Below are positions 1 through 9,371 of a stretch of 64,000 nucleotides of DNA, piece by piece. Both the position numbers and the translations under genes were made by a program. How positions within the stretch are numbered: position 1 is the first letter of the stretch; the number at the start of each line of letters is the position of its first letter. Source of the stretch: Earliella scabrosa (lineage: Eukaryota > Basidiomycota > Agaricomycetes > Polyporales > Polyporaceae); the NCBI GenBank assembly GCA_022605405.1, contig JABYQQ010000020.1, positions 712,436 to 776,435 of the forward strand. The letters are read 5' to 3'. The notes beneath the pieces are model-generated. The model was not told where the DNA came from. It ran no database searches and saw only the letters and a program-made list of their open reading frames with translations.

Positions 1-849
1 GTGTATTGACTCTCCATAATTTTCCGCAACTACAGAGGCTTTACCGCAGACATGTGAGTACCTCTTCCCAATGCAGGGTGCAATGGGCTGTCTAACGAAG
101 TGGCATTCTCTCTGCAGCATCAGTGGAGTCAATTTTGTAGCCCAATCCGCTGCCCGGTCTGGTCGCCCTTCTGTTGCAAGCATGAGCCTCCGCAGTGCTC
201 CGTCAAGGGCTCTCGATGCCGCCGTAAGAAACGTAGGCGTGTTTCACTTCGATGTATGCGCACCGATAATGCATCTACTGACCACACTCACCTGGTCAGG
301 CCATCAACCAGGGCGTGTACGTTGTGGTAAGCGCTGCGCGCACGTTACGCTGTCATGGATGGACTTATCGGAGATGTGACAGGTATCGGCTGGGAACAAG
401 AACCTGGACGCCACGAGCCAGAGTCCAGCACGCGTCGCCGAAGCGATCACCGTTGGGGCGACGAGCATCAAGGACGTGCGCGCGGACTTCTCGAACTTTG
501 GGCCGCTCGTCGACATCTTCGCTCCTGGTGTCGACGTCATCAGTGCTGGGATAGACGGGACAACGGTCGGTCTTGTCTGCCCTCTTGCTTGACGTTGTTC
601 TTGTCGCTGACTGATGGCTTGGTCGAAATAGAGTAACGCTACTCTTAGCGGAACATCCATGGTATGTCTCGGAAGGTATGAGCACGCTAGTACTGATGTG
701 TTGCGCGTACTATCCAGGCATGTCCGGATGTCTCGGGCCTTGTGGCAACGCTCGCTAGCAACAGACGCGGTGCTGCCCTGACTCAGAAGGAGATGTCCGA
801 CCTCCTCAAGCAGCACGCGACCAAGAACGCTATTCGTGGTCTCCGTTAG
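1..849 (+). CDS. Subtilisin-like serine protease (S8, proteinase K type), 3' part
   Basis: Secreted endopeptidase, cut by the left window edge. Exons read as ..53, 118-232, 300-326, 383-565, 632-661 and 718-849, joined in frame by GT-AG introns. Visible family blocks are [26 protein letters not shown] with the oxyanion-hole Asn, [27 protein letters not shown], and GTSMACPDVSG with the catalytic Ser. The Asp and His of the triad lie outside the window. The residue after Cys-Pro in the Ser motif is Asp where the family normally has His. The protein ends at [15 protein letters not shown], about a dozen residues earlier than typical family members. Donor choice at 223 or 233 changes only three residues. 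Family assignment is firm; activity is not. Confidence 0.8.
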
Positions 850-1344
850 TGCTCGGTTGCGTAGGAGCGGACTCATAAGTTGACATGACATTTTCCTGCA
901 TCTTAGCTGTCAATACAGTCAACCTTCTGGCGCGCAACATGGCTTAAGGAAGACCATATCGTAGCTCAAGCTGAGTGGGGGCTGGGTCTTATAATTGTTG
1001 GCTGAATAGAATTGGTTATTAATCACTGGCGATCTATGCGCCCCTCCGAGCATGGAGATGTTTGAACTACTTTGACCGTAACCCGGTAGGTCAACGTATT
1101 CACTGAACCTCCGAATGGTACCTGCACGATCGATTATGTCCCTATCGCACGGACACTCCCACAGCACCGATGTGAGTCAAACGTATACATTTTCTGCATC
1201 GGACATAATGCGTTCGGTCTTTCAGACTGCATCGGGTACAGGAAACAAGGATCACTTGGTGCTAATTTGTACGAACGTTTGAGGTGAGCGAGCTCTGACT
1301 ACACCACGACCGAGCCGCTCCCAGTTCTCTTGCGCGTAAAAATC
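850..1344. other. Intergenic, nothing recognised
   Basis: This lies between the protease stop and the stop of the opposite-strand cysteine-rich gene, so it should hold two converging 3' ends. I see no coding pattern or repeat here. Confidence 0.5.
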
Positions 1345-1863
1345 TTACAATCCCCCCGCAATTCCAGCAGGGAGGCAAATCTGCAACGAAAACGACGTGT
1401 GTCAGTGCCCAATTGAATGACATTCGCTGGTTAGAGACGACTAACGCCTCCCACGTCTGCGGGGAGCCCGACAGCACTCCCATCGACGCATGTGTCGAAG
1501 TCGGGGATAGCAGTGCAGTCGGCGCTGGTGGTGCAGGTGATGCCGTCGAGCTGTCTGGCCTTGAGCGATCCGGCACCTGGAATCGAGGGCAAACAGAGCT
1601 GCAAGATACGCAACCCGTGTCAGATCCAAGGATACCGTACTCGAGCCATACTAATGGAAATTGGGACTTACGCCGGGAACGTCAACAGGAAGTGGGAGCG
1701 GCAAGTCGGCCGCGCTCACGCAGGTGGTGTCGGGGATGGCGGTGCAGTCGGCGTCGGTGGTACATGTGATTCCAGGGACTTGTCTGGCCTGGAGAGTGGC
1801 AGCTGCGTTCACCGCGGCGACGGCGACGGCGAGCTTGACGAAGATGGCCGTGGTGAAGTACAT
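1345..1863 (-). CDS. Two-repeat cysteine-rich small secreted protein (126 aa)
   Basis: Exons 1863-1672, 1598-1446 and 1380-1345 give 126 residues; both introns are phase 0 with clean GTAAGT/GTTAGT donors and TTGCAG acceptors. Residues 1-22 are a signal peptide (MYFTTAIFVKLAVAVAAVNA). The mature part is two tandem copies of a unit of about 50 residues: ARQxxGITCTTxADCTAIPDxxTCV, a Leu-Pro-rich linker, then DVxG and (L/I)CLPxxI. Each copy carries four cysteines, which suggests two disulfides per repeat. The introns interrupt both copies at the same place, between DVxG and (L/I)CLP. No known family is recognised. An Ala-Arg pair precedes each repeat, which might be a processing site, but it is not a classical Kex2 Lys-Arg site. 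Confidence 0.8.
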
Positions 1864-1996
1864 GTTGTATCGAAGACCTGAGGCGGAGAGGTGAGCAGAC
1901 AGTTATTGAGGGCAGTTAGGCCGCAAGTGCTCACTCTGCTGAGGGTGTAGCGAATGCTGAGCGCAGTTGCTGCAGAACACGATGAAGCTGCACGGT

Positions 1997-2004
1997 CTTT
2001 ATAC
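1997..2004 (-). promoter_or_regulatory. TATA box of the cysteine-rich secreted gene
   Basis: On the minus strand this reads GTATAAAG, 134-141 bases before the ATG at 1863. The placement fits a strong TATA promoter with a 5' leader of about 100 bases. Confidence 0.55.
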
Positions 2005-3589
2005 CTGTCGCGAGCTCGCATCTCCCGAGTGAGGCATTCTTTGTGACGTAGTGACTGGAGCACGTCCTCCAACCGTGTTGACTATGTCCTTGTTTTCAGC
2101 CAATGGTGAACGTAGGTAGGACTATTTCGAGCACATGCCTCACCTACTCATGGCCATTCGGTTCAATTAGTCGGCAGGTGTCTGTATGCTCCCATTTCGA
2201 GGGCTCCAGAATATACTGGAGTGACTTCGAGTTGCTCTCATGATGACGCACAGAGCGACAAATCGCACTTCCACCAAGCACTCGGCTCCGCTCGCAATGC
2301 TTCGAGCGCAAGGATACTCGCAGGGTTGGTGTCGCGTCCGACATCCGTTACGAAACATTGGTGCCGTTATACTGAGAAGTTGTGCAGCACAGTGATGCAT
2401 GATCGCCTATTGGTGAGCTGCGATTGATGTGCATCTCGAACACCCAATTGGCTCAGCTACCGGCGCACAGGAATACCGCTACGGCACCTGGAATCCCTTC
2501 CTTGCCCTTCGGGGACCGCACAGTCGCATCCTACCTCTGGTTGACGTGTGTCAACGTCAGCGTCTGTCCAATAACCTCGGTAATTGGTGGGGCATGCGCT
2601 TATGGCCGAGTGGAGAGCCTGCGAATCAATCACGATAGTATATTGGAAGTGCGTGTACCAATTCTGTCGGATGGTTAACTGCCGTCAGACGGCATGCAAT
2701 TCGCAGACGAGAAGACGGCTGGAGCTTTTCATAGCAGTGAGAACGACCTGACGTAGCCCGATGGATGAATGAAGAGTCACCCGTCGAGGAACCTGCTCAC
2801 CATCGGCTGATTTTGTCTTGTCAGGATCAGACTCATGATCGCCCGACTCTGACGGGCCGCCTATATAGCTGATATGGCACCATACTTCAGTCAACGCCTG
2901 GTAGGATGGGGAACATAGCGGTAGATCATGGCGACTTGCCCCAAGTCTTCTTGAAAGATGAGATTCTCATCCCAGCCAACGTGGGCGCAAATGCAGTCAG
3001 CATGTATGAGTCACTCTCAGCCGTGGCCCGGAGCTCTAGCTGAGAAGGTACGCTCGCCGGTCTCAATCCTCGCTGAGAAGATCTGATTGGACGAGATGCC
3101 TCTCACCCTCGACCACCTGCTCCCGCGCGAAGCTCTGAATGAATACAGGAACTGCCCCCAAGGCGATGCTTAGTTAAGTTACGTCGTTGTGTAGACGGTC
3201 CAAGCGGATGCCTATCTGTTCGGCCCTCTCCCAGGGCTATATGGGTTTGTGGTTTTGCCGGAGGAAGACATGCACGTTCGCGGAAGCCGAAGCAATTGAC
3301 CGCTTCATGCGTTCGCAGACCAGGTCACTTGGTCGATCGTCATCCCATCATCATGGGGCCGGTGACGACTGGCATCCTCCCGCGATGCTTCTCCTCGGTT
3401 GAGCTGCTCGCTCGCGGGGCATGGGAGGATAGGACAGGTACGCAGCAAAGCATGGATCCCCGTGAGACCGCGAGGGAACACTGTTGAAGTATCGGGACGC
3501 TCGTCGAGTTGGAGGATGATCGCTGCAATAACACATTATGTATTCTCGGTGACTATGTATGCATTCTGGTACGATACAAGTGAGTTCAG
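2005..3589. other. Intergenic, no gene supported
   Basis: Only short open frames without domains or a plausible exon chain. A run such as 3187-3402 (+) has no recognisable motif. Nothing can be assigned. Confidence 0.45.
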
Positions 3590-3887
3590 TGCACAAAGTG
3601 GGGTGCCAGTGACGAGCGACGCCAGGCACAATTGTGTGACGATTGGGGTGACCTTCATGACCGTCGTGCACGTGCGAGTTGCCGTGCGCAAGGTGGTGGC
3701 CACGGGTGCTAGTCACCGTGTTGAGGACAGTCGACGTTGGGCTGACGACGTCCGTAGTGCGCACAGTAATAACTATGGTGGTAGTGGTCATGGTGGACGT
3801 GGACTCGGCGTTGGCGACCGTTTGGGTGACTGTTGTCAGTTGCCGTAAACTGCGTCGAGGAAATAGAGTCTGTGCTGCGAAGAGCAA
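3590..3887 (-). pseudogene. Decayed Thr/Ser-rich secreted protein relative
   Basis: The minus-strand frame reads a Thr/Val/Ser-rich stretch (TTVTQTVANAESTSTMTTTT, then VLNTVTSTR) and then becomes His-rich (GNSHVHDGHEGH). One frame over, the second half reads STRVATTLRTATRTCTTV, which resembles STTRVATTT in the intact Thr-rich protein at 13933-14493. That points to a frameshift after the Thr-rich part. No clear signal peptide exon is found. It is probably a broken paralogue; a real gene with an unusual frame cannot be excluded. Confidence 0.4.
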
Positions 3888-4128
3888 GGGGACAGGGAGG
3901 AAAACGAGTCGGTAGTCACAGAGTTATCCCAGAAGTCGCGTTCAAGTGTGTTCGAGGCCGTCGGCTGCTCTGAGCTGTGTTCGCAGTCTCTTGGACAGTC
4001 GACGAGTCGGACGAAGTGGGAGGGATGGCGGACAGGACTGTGTGGTAATGGAGGAGTCGAGATCTCCTGCGTACTGGTAAAACCGAGCGCCGAAAAGGCG
4101 TCGAATCACTGGACCAACTCTCAAGATC

Positions 4129-5061
4129 TCACTGGTCAGTATCCAGCACGGTCATGGTAGGCGCATCCGAGGTCGTGGTAACTTCTGAGAAGGCAAGTGA
4201 GCGCATGGCACGCGAGATGTAATATAGCCAAAGACGTACCGGCCGAGACCTCACCGAAGAAGACTCGGTCCCGGAAGGTTCAGAAGTGATGGACGAGCTA
4301 GTCTCCGAAGTATCAATTGTGGCGGAACTTTCCACTGAAGTGACGGGGGTTCCTGTGGACGCGACGGAGTCATGGTCTCGCTAGAAATTGTCGTGGTCTC
4401 GTCCGACGTGGACGCCATCAATGTCTCCATAATGGTCGCGGCAGTTGTCGCGGCAATGGCGGACATGGTCTCGGAGGTGGTCTCGATCGCTGTGGACTCG
4501 GTGGCAGTCAACTCGGAGTTTGTCGCGTACTGGCTGGGAGGCTGGGAGACATTGGGGTCCGGTGCACTGGTAGAATCTGAGTTGGTGGGTTAGGCAGTAG
4601 ACAAGGCCTCCTTGCGGTTGGGGGCTTGCGTTGATGTCGGGTCGAGATCAGTGTTGTCCGGTGCATTTGCGCTGGCCGTGCCAGCAGAGCAACTCGGGCT
4701 CGTGCTCTGTAGTTCAGGAACTAAGGGTGTCACTGAGAGATCGAAACCCGTCGAGGTCACCTCAGGCGTACTGGGCGTGTTGGAGAAAATCTACGAAGAT
4801 GCGGTAGCACTCGATGTTGACGCTCGAGGTCGAGGCGGAGATGGGAGCATTTTCAGCCGAGCAAGCAGTTCCCGCAGCATCGAGAATAGCGCTCCCGATG
4901 GGTGTCGTGGACTTAGTGTTGGAGGCGGTATCACTTGACGTAGGAGGAGAAGGGGGTTCAGCATCAGATGACACCTCGGTGGGAGAGGCGTTTGAGCTCG
5001 TCGTATAGACCGAAGCTGATCTCGTCATGGAGTCCGAAGGGTATTCCGCTGTAGTCCCCAT
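4129..5061 (-). CDS. Ser/Thr-rich low-complexity protein, structure uncertain
   Basis: Several consecutive minus-strand frames (5061-4762, 4511-4251, 4335-4129) are strongly enriched in Ser, Thr, Glu and Ala, for example SSNASPTEVSSDAEPPSPPT and TSETMSAIAATTAATIMETL. This is the composition of mucin-like cell-wall or surface proteins. The frames do not join through convincing splice sites across the whole span, and I see no clear signal peptide at 5061. It may be a multi-exon stalk protein or a decayed one. Confidence 0.35.
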
Positions 5062-5424
5062 ACTAGCAACACTAGTACTCTAGTAGAGGGTTTGGTCATG
5101 GGTGGGATGGCGTGGCGGAGTCAGAGCTGGGTGTCGTGTGGGTGGCGCGTCCTTCAGCGGTACCCTCCCTGCTTGAGGCGTCGATAGATGTTCTGCGCTC
5201 AGGTGTTGGACGTGCCAGTCTTCGAGCCTGAGATGGAATCCGCCGGCGCGCGGAGTCCAACCCAAAGTAAGTACTGATGACTTGGTGAAGATGTGTCGGT
5301 GCCCGCGGTCTTAGTCGCCTCCTGGCTGTCGTGTTCTCCGACTTAGGACGGAGCTGAGTTAGTGTATCTCTCAGTGAGAAAACAGGACACGTCCGTGGTC
5401 GAACGCGTAGAGCTGGCCTACTTA

Positions 5425-5547
5425 TAGGTTCGGAGCAAGCCCTTGCTCCGGCGCTTGCTTCGCAGCGCACCTTCGCAGGAAGGCGGCTTGATCCGAACCT
5501 ATGCGGAGCACGAAAATTCCTTCGGAGTTGAGAAGGATCCGAACCTA
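5425..5547. mobile_element. 123-bp inverted-repeat element with 9-bp target duplication
   Basis: The element starts with TAGGTTCGGA (5425-5434) and ends with the exact complement TCCGAACCTA (5538-5547). It is flanked on both sides by the direct repeat GCCTACTTA (5416-5424 and 5548-5556). A third, internal copy of the terminal motif lies near 5486-5496. There is no coding capacity. Terminal repeats plus a 9-base duplication resemble non-autonomous Mutator-like elements, but at this size the class is a guess. A related single unit lies at 59523-59577. Confidence 0.65.
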
Positions 5548-5556
5548 GCCTACTTA

Positions 5557-6398
5557 CTATATAGAGCTTGATCGCCACGTGGCAAACGCGCGCTACACCC
5601 ATCAGCGCTTGGAAGAACTCCAGCACTCTCGGTGGAGAAGTTGTCAACATCATGAGTGACGCCGTCTAGACTGCCAACCGCGTTCGTCAATTTCTAACAC
5701 AACTAGGTGAGTTCGTCGTATGGACCCTGTCCGCACGAGATTAACGCAGTTGTGAAAAAGGTGGCTGTCACCGCACCCCTCCTCTCCGCGCTACGGTCGC
5801 TCCCATCGGCTATGACAATGCCCTCGCTTTCATTCCGCTCCCCACTGCGTTCAAGAGCCTGAGCAAAGTCGTCGATTGTGGAGGACGTTGTGTATTTTAC
5901 CCCAGCCCAATTCAGGGGTTTCACGGCCCTCTCAACCATCGAATCGATCCGGTATCGAGTCCAAGGGTTCGCTGGATGCAAGGAGTCCTTCCACGCCCCC
6001 TCCGCCAGGTAAAACTTCAAACTTGTCGGTTGTTGGCTGGCCGGCCTTCTTTCCTTGTCTGGATGCGCCGGAGCTCGACGACGTTGGAGTCGTCCCTAGT
6101 CGCTGAGGGATGAAGTCCCTGGCTAGTCGCTGAGCCCGGGATCGTCGTAGACGTGGACCTAGACCTGAAACTAGACGTGGCGTACATGCGGTGCGCGTGC
6201 TGCTATATCCTACGCGCTGCTGACCCAGCCTCGCCTATCCTGACGCCTGTCGCACCCTACTCCAACGTTTCGCTCCGCGTGGAACTGAACAAGGGGCGAC
6301 AGACCAGGACGCATGCGTTTCGAGAGCTCCAATCGGACTTCTCAGACCTTTGTTTTGCGCACGTTCTCCTTTTCTCAGGTTGGTAGGCGTCGGGTGCG
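5557..6398. other. Intergenic, weak open frames only
   Basis: A 105-residue minus frame at 6020-5703 has ordinary composition but no recognisable domain, start context or splice partners. A 12-base direct repeat (ctagtcgctgag) occurs twice at about 6099-6134. No gene can be supported. Confidence 0.4.
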
Positions 6399-6788
6399 TT
6401 GATATCGTCTTTCGAGGCCGTGAAGCCCCCGCGGTTGCAGCATGTTGAGCTGAGGCACTGCTGGTTGCTCGTCGATGAGGACGTGGCCGCTGTTGGAGAC
6501 ATTGACCATTTCATTCGCCAACCGCGACGGCCCATACCCGACCCTCAAATCATTCTCGCATCTCGCTCGACATTGCCCGAACCTCATGCAGTTCGTGTTC
6601 ATGGTCAGGGTCGCCATCGATCAGCCACCCGATATCCCAGAGGTCGCGCCCGCTTCGCGCTCGTGTCGCCGACGGACATCGCGCGCTTCCTTCATGCCCT
6701 GTTCCCAATTATGAACACGGACGAGTGCAACAGCTCGGGGTGGCCCGAAGGACTGTGTCGGCTGTGGAAGGAGTGGCAGGGCGTTTGA
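6399..6788 (+). pseudogene. F-box/LRR-like protein fragment with frameshifts
   Basis: The pieces read in order as a segment of a basidiomycete F-box-type protein. PPRLQHVELRHCWLLVDEDV is in one frame, WPLLETLTISFANRDGPYP followed by HLARHCPNLMQFVFMV in the next frame, and SPTDIARFLHALFPIMN to the stop at 6786-6788 back in the first. The switch points (about 6475 and 6640-6680) have no introns, so at least two frameshifts are needed. No N-terminal F-box is found upstream. This is a relic unrelated to its neighbours. Confidence 0.7.
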
Positions 6789-7200
6789 CGCTAGTATCGC
6801 GTCCTCCAACAAGGTGAGTGCGCTCGTTCCCCCACACTCGCTTCCGCTTTCGAATCCTCCTACTGACCTGCATTGAAGGTTAGGAGCGGACCGCGTGTTG
6901 ATGCGTCGAGTTGTTTGATAGTCTAGTCTAGGGAGACATGTCAGTCTATGCTCAACACTCGCAGTATGCCATCGTATGCCACGGCAGTTCATACAGCAGT
7001 CGGCGAGTCAGCTGATCAATATTCTCGCTGCACAAAGAAAGCAGACACGGCTGGACTTTTGCGTAGGCTGACTTCCTGTTTAGTGGAGCACGGCCGCCAT
7101 TCTAGAAGGGCCTTCGGTGCGCGATCCGGGCAGAAGCCCCGCCAATCGATAGACGAAGGTCGCGGCACGTTACCTATGCTAAACTCTATTGTCCGTAGCA

Positions 7201-7206
7201 TATAAG
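7201..7206 (+). promoter_or_regulatory. TATA-like box of the SET gene
   Basis: The sequence catataagg lies 53-58 bases before the ATG at 7259, a spacing compatible with a short leader. Confidence 0.4.
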
Positions 7207-7258
7207 GCCGCGCAATCGCTCTCCCTTCCCCTTCTCAATATTCCTTGTTCCCGCCAAC

Positions 7259-8684
7259 ATGCGCCGCGGATTTCTCCTCTCCGACCGCGACCGCGGACAG
7301 TCAGGAGCGACGTCGACCACGTCTGCTGGGATACCGGGGCCATCGCAGCCGACGTCTCCCTCCGTTCTTTCTGAGAGCTCTCAACCCGCCCTGCAGCGAG
7401 CCCCCGCTCCGCAGGAACTAGTCAAGATACCGTCGCCAATGCCGCTCACGCCAGACGTCCCGGCTGTTCCAGATTTTCGCCTCACGCTAGGCCGCAAGTT
7501 ACTCTACAAAAATCTCCCATCCGGAGAGAGTCTGCCCCCTAATCTCGTGACGGGAGTCGTGTTGTACGAGGGTATGGAGGAGGAGATTCGACGCGCAACA
7601 TGCTCCGACTTCCCGGTGCCGTTCACCACCCCATCTCCGCCTTTATACAAGATCGCGCCCGTCGCGGGTTTCGGACAGAGCATGATAGCAACCGCAGACA
7701 TTGCGCGCGGACAAACCATCTTGTGCGAACGTCCGCTCATGATGTACCCCGTCGCTCTACCGGGCCCTACGATCCAAGATTCACTCCAAATTTTGGAGCA
7801 CCTGGTCGGGCAGGTGCTTCTTCCCGCGAACCGAGCGGCTGTGTACGCCCTCAAGAACGCGAAAGGGCCGGACTGGCCATCTCATCTCAAGGGGATCAGT
7901 GACACCAACAGCTTCATCGTGGGGGATCTGCCGGGATACGACGCCCAGTACGGTGCCTTGACAAGGGATATATCGCGCGCGAACCACAGGTGAGTTTGCT
8001 GCCACTCGCTGGGGAGCGACGCGACCCGCTCATTTGTGTGGATTCTTGTGTCGCAGTTGCTCTCCAAACGCCTGGCAGGATTTTGACCTCAGGACGTTGA
8101 CTGTCACGCTCCGCGCCCGTGCTCCCGTCCGCCGTGGGGAGCAGATCACCGTCGCCTATATCGACCTCAGTAACCCTCATCACATGCGGGCCGAAGAGCT
8201 GCTCCGCAGGTACAAGTTCGAGTGCAAGTGCAAGTCGTGCAGCCGCAGGATGGAGGCGCTGTACGTCAGCGACATGCAGCGCGCGCTCCTCGCCACCCGG
8301 AACTCGGACGCTGCCAGGGCTGACGACGAAGCAGCGTTCCAGAAGTGGCTCGCAGACGGCGCCCCGATGGTCTACGAGACCGTGATGGCGCGCACTGTTC
8401 GGGAGATGGTCAGCACGTACGAGCGCATGAACGGCTTCATGCGCGCGATGTACCTGCAGACCATCATGGAGCAGGAGGACTACACGCACCCCACGCTGTG
8501 GGAGCATACGCTCATCCGTCTCGTGATTGCTAACTCGATCTTGAAGAATGAAGAGCTTGTCCGCAAGTATGCGCTCATGGCGGCGCTCTTGAGAAAGGGG
8601 AGGACGGGCTCGGATGGCGGCTGTGCGGCTGTGGTGAGGGCTCCCAGGCAGACGGAGTGGTGGGGAAAATGCCTCAAGAACTGA
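7259..8684 (+). CDS. SET-domain protein (SMYD/SET5-like), 452 aa
   Basis: Two exons, 7259-7989 and 8057-8684, give 452 residues. The join restores the diagnostic NHSCSPNA motif at residues 242-249, which fixes the intron. The N-terminal 80 residues or so are Pro/Ser-rich and look disordered. The SET fold starts around residue 140 (GFGQSMIATADIARGQTILC), continues after a long insert to NHSCSPN, and ends with GEQITVAYIDLSNP. A post-SET cysteine cluster follows (YKFECKCKSC). No MYND finger is visible in the insert. SET proteins transfer methyl groups from S-adenosylmethionine to lysines. The substrate is unknown; this type is common and numerous in mushroom-forming fungi. Confidence 0.85.
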
Positions 8685-9371
8685 AAAGCAGGCAACCGGT
8701 GGCGGGTTCGCGGTCTACTGTAAGGACGCCTTCCCTCCGCTGATCGCGACCAGTCTCGCTGTCCCATGGACCACTGTTTATGACTCCCAGTCATTCGTTA
8801 GTTAGAGTGTACAGCAGACCGCAGCGATGCACGGCGCATGATGTGGAATCAACGATGGATTGCAAGGGTGTTGCACGAATTCCATCGATACGAAGCGCCT
8901 CGAGCTAACGCGGACTCCCATGCAGGCACCTCGCATCTGTGTGAGGGGAAGACCCATACAAGGCATACCCGAGCGACGAGCCGCGCCATCTTCCGCAATT
9001 GTCGTGCGGATGACGACCGGGGTGACCGTCGTGGACATGCGAGCCGCCGTGCGTGCGCAAGGTGACAGTGGCGGCGCCAGCTGGCTATTGCATCCTTCGG
9101 TATATTGCGCATGCGGCTGCCGTATGACGATGCATCGAAAGATGGACATAAGCAAGATCTAAGAGTATTAGTACAGTAGATATGCCTGTGGAAGCCACAA
9201 CGAGCAAGATATTCGAACATACTATACGTGCTCACGAAGCGGATAGTATGGAGAGTCTGTGCATGCTGCAAACCTGTGATCCACACCAAACGATGCAACA
9301 AAAATGGGTGAATGAGCGTGGCGTATACGCCCAGCCGTCGAACCTCTGGACCTCAGGGCTTCACGATCTTC
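8685..9371. other. Intergenic with a small His-rich relic on the minus strand
   Basis: No intact gene. At about 8988-9066 the minus strand encodes THGGSHVHDGHPGRH, closely similar at DNA and protein level to the relic at 3640-3710. It is probably another piece of the same decayed family. Confidence 0.4.

Noticed and set aside
5096..5653. 185-residue minus-strand frame across the 5.4-kb element
   Set aside because: Arg/Ser-rich with no domain, and it runs through the inverted-repeat element, so it is best explained by chance.
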